Source: Thermococcus sp. (GTDB taxonomy: Archaea; Methanobacteriota_B; Thermococci; Thermococcales; Thermococcaceae). From it: a stretch of 6,551 nt of DNA. Position 1 is the stretch's first letter; each line of letters starts with the position of its first letter. The stretch spans positions 1 to 6,551 of the forward strand of contig JAGHBN010000027.1 in assembly GCA_021160985.1 (NCBI GenBank), read 5' to 3'. This document shows, piece by piece, positions 5,308-6,551 of this stretch. The notes under the pieces are model-generated. The model ran no database searches. It was not told the DNA's origin and was given only the letters and a program-made list of their open reading frames with translations. The position numbers and the translations under genes are program-made.

Positions 5308-5311
5308 GGGT

Positions 5312-6475
5312 ATGAAGGAGGTTATTCTGGTTACCGGTCCCCCTCTAAACGGAAGAGACGAATACCTGGAAATGGCGCTTGAAAAAGTTGATGAAAATGA
5401 GTACAGCTACTACCACGTTTTCGATTACATCCGCGAAGTTGGAAAGGAGAGCGGCGTGAAAATAACCCGCAAAAACGTTCTGGACTTTGCAATAAATCAC
5501 CAGGATTTAATGAACGAAATACGGGACAGAGCCTTCGAGAGAATCAGAAAAGAGATAGAAGACAGCGAAAAGCGGGTTCACATAGTGTCGACCCCGAGCC
5601 TCTTCCGCTGGGGCAGCGGGAGCGTTATTGGATTTACAGCGAGCAACCTGAAGCTCCTGAAGCCTAACCGCGTGATAATCCTCCTGGACGATGTTCTTTC
5701 GGTCAGAAGGCGCATCATCGGCGACCCCGAATGGTTCGAGCGCTTTGGAGAGAACCCGGACAACATAAAGCTGACGACGCTCGTTATGTGGAGGGAAGAC
5801 GCCATAAACCACGTCAAGACCCTAGTCCACGAACTCAAGAGGGAGGGTCTGGAGGTTCGCTACGTGCTCCAGTTCGGCATCAGGCATCCCCCCGAGGTCT
5901 TCCTCGACCTTATATTCAGGGAGCACGAGAAGCCCCTCGTCTACCTCAGCTACCCGATGACGGGCCACGAGGAGGAGTACTACCACAGGGTTAGGGACTT
6001 CTACAACAAGCTTAGCGAGCACTTCACCGTCCTCGACCCAGGGGCTCTGGACGACTGGTGGGTCGTGGCTGAGTACGACAACCAGGTGGCCAAGAACCCC
6101 AACATCAAGAAGATCAAGATAAAGCACCTCCTCGACGGGAACGAGGTGGACGAGCTCGACAGGGAGGACATAGAGCAGGCCACGGAGATACTGAGGCGCC
6201 AGCTCGTCGAGAGGGACTTCAACCTCGTTGACGTGAGCAAAGCGATAGCAGTCTACCACTACGCGGAGGGAGTCTCCGCCGGGGTCGTGAGTGAGATGGC
6301 TGAGGCCTACAGGACGCTCGCAGCGATATACCTCTACTACCCCTTCAAGAGGCGCCCGAGCCCGTTCATGGAGTTCTACGGTATGCAGAACCCGTCGAGA
6401 AGGACTATGTTCAGGGACGAGGATGAAATGATAAGGGCTATGGTGGAGGAAAAGGACTACTGGACAAAGGGATGA
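5312..6475 (+). CDS. two-domain protein: degenerate P-loop kinase-like plus nucleoside deoxyribosyltransferase-like
   Basis: The product has 387 residues and no membrane segments. The N-terminal half (about 1-200) looks like a P-loop nucleotide kinase: a beta strand leads into GPPLNGRD (9-16), in the place of Walker A, but the Lys is Arg15 and the Ser/Thr is Asp16. RVIILLDDVLSVRRRI (120-135) resembles the lid-proximal region of adenylate-kinase-like proteins. The C-terminal half (about 207-345) resembles the nucleoside 2-deoxyribosyltransferase/nucleotide N-hydrolase fold: YLSYPMTG (211-218), DPGALDDW (242-249), RDFNLVDVSKAIAVY (301-315) and GVSAGVVSEMAEA (320-332). Glu328 is in the place of the catalytic glutamate. 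I infer nucleotide binding, and possibly N-glycosidic bond cleavage or base transfer, but no substrate can be named. The start is ATG with AGGTGA 4 nt upstream. It diverges from psmB and shares its TATA region. Confidence 0.9.
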   Translation: MKEVILVTGPPLNGRDEYLEMALEKVDENEYSYYHVFDYIREVGKESGVKITRKNVLDFAINHQDLMNEIRDRAFERIRKEIEDSEKRVHIVSTPSLFRWGSGSVIGFTASNLKLLKPNRVIILLDDVLSVRRRIIGDPEWFERFGENPDNIKLTTLVMWREDAINHVKTLVHELKREGLEVRYVLQFGIRHPPEVFLDLIFREHEKPLVYLSYPMTGHEEEYYHRVRDFYNKLSEHFTVLDPGALDDWWVVAEYDNQVAKNPNIKKIKIKHLLDGNEVDELDREDIEQATEILRRQLVERDFNLVDVSKAIAVYHYAEGVSAGVVSEMAEAYRTLAAIYLYYPFKRRPSPFMEFYGMQNPSRRTMFRDEDEMIRAMVEEKDYWTKG

Positions 6476-6488
6476 CTTTTGTTTTTAC
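6476..6488 (+). terminator. T-rich terminator after the two-domain gene
   Basis: CTTTTGTTTTTAC immediately follows the TGA stop. Two T-runs (6477-6480 and 6482-6486) with no strong hairpin are typical of archaeal intrinsic termination. Confidence 0.6.
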
Positions 6489-6520
6489 CTTCTTAGCTTG
6501 GACAAGAGCATTCAGAACAG

Positions 6521-6551
6521 AAAAAGAAGGGAAGAAGAAATCACTTCTTCA
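6521..6551 (-). other. possible 3' end and T-rich terminator of a convergent gene
   Basis: On the minus strand a TGA at 6543-6541 is preceded by two AAG codons (Lys-Lys) and followed by a pyrimidine-rich tract with T-runs (6540-6521), the pattern of a gene end. Only 11 bases of the putative gene are inside the window, so the call rests on the stop-plus-T-tract pattern and on the convergent arrangement with the two-domain gene. Confidence 0.35.

Noticed and set aside
4593..5600. Apparent AT-richer stretch over psmB and the start of the two-domain gene as a sign of gene transfer
   Set aside because: The difference is mild and judged by eye, psmB is a core archaeal gene, and no mobile-element boundaries are visible.
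179..6475. Metabolic pathway linking rpiA and the deoxyribosyltransferase-like protein through ribose 5-phosphate
   Set aside because: They are on opposite strands, in different transcription units and four genes apart; proximity alone does not support a pathway.

Overview
The window looks like chromosomal DNA of a hyperthermophilic euryarchaeon of the order Thermococcales. Thermococcus is more likely than Pyrococcus because the GC content, judged by eye, is above half. The support is: archaeal-type proteins (a 20S proteasome beta subunit and a KH-containing beta-CASP nuclease of the aCPSF1/FttA family), Shine-Dalgarno sites resembling GGGGTGAT placed 3-5 nt before starts, frequent TTG and GTG starts, and BRE/TATA promoters. 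It is gene-dense, with no rRNA, tRNA, CRISPR array or insertion sequence visible.

Layout, left to right. Positions 1-178 are mostly non-coding by conventional criteria. They hold two perfect palindromes, a T-rich terminator for the minus strand, and a minus-strand reading frame that stays open to the left edge. Five minus-strand genes follow, in transcription order from right to left: psmB (5204-4593), aCPSF1/FttA (4582-2636), a zinc-ribbon/PLP-fold/winged-helix fusion (2630-1296), a small three-helix membrane protein resembling archaeal EMC6 (1235-867), and rpiA (862-179). A plus-strand gene (5312-6475) diverges from psmB. It encodes a two-domain protein with a degenerate P-loop kinase-like N-terminus and a nucleoside 2-deoxyribosyltransferase-like C-terminus. 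The last 76 bases hold a T-tract and what may be the 3' end of a convergent gene.

The minus-strand genes appear to form two transcription units. The psmB, aCPSF1 and PLP-fold/HTH genes are packed with 10-nt or overlapping junctions, and each downstream SD lies on the upstream stop codon. A strong BRE/TATA element in the gap after the third gene starts a second unit, the membrane protein plus rpiA. The first unit thus combines protein degradation, transcript 3'-end formation and a probable regulator. The psmB promoter and the promoter of the divergent gene share one near-symmetric TATA element.

The most unusual gene is the threonine-synthase-like fusion. The Schiff-base lysine expected in its SFKDR motif is arginine, and a PadR-like DNA-binding domain is attached at its C-terminus. 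It may be a pseudoenzyme turned ligand sensor and regulator. The divergent two-domain protein is the second best candidate for undescribed biochemistry.
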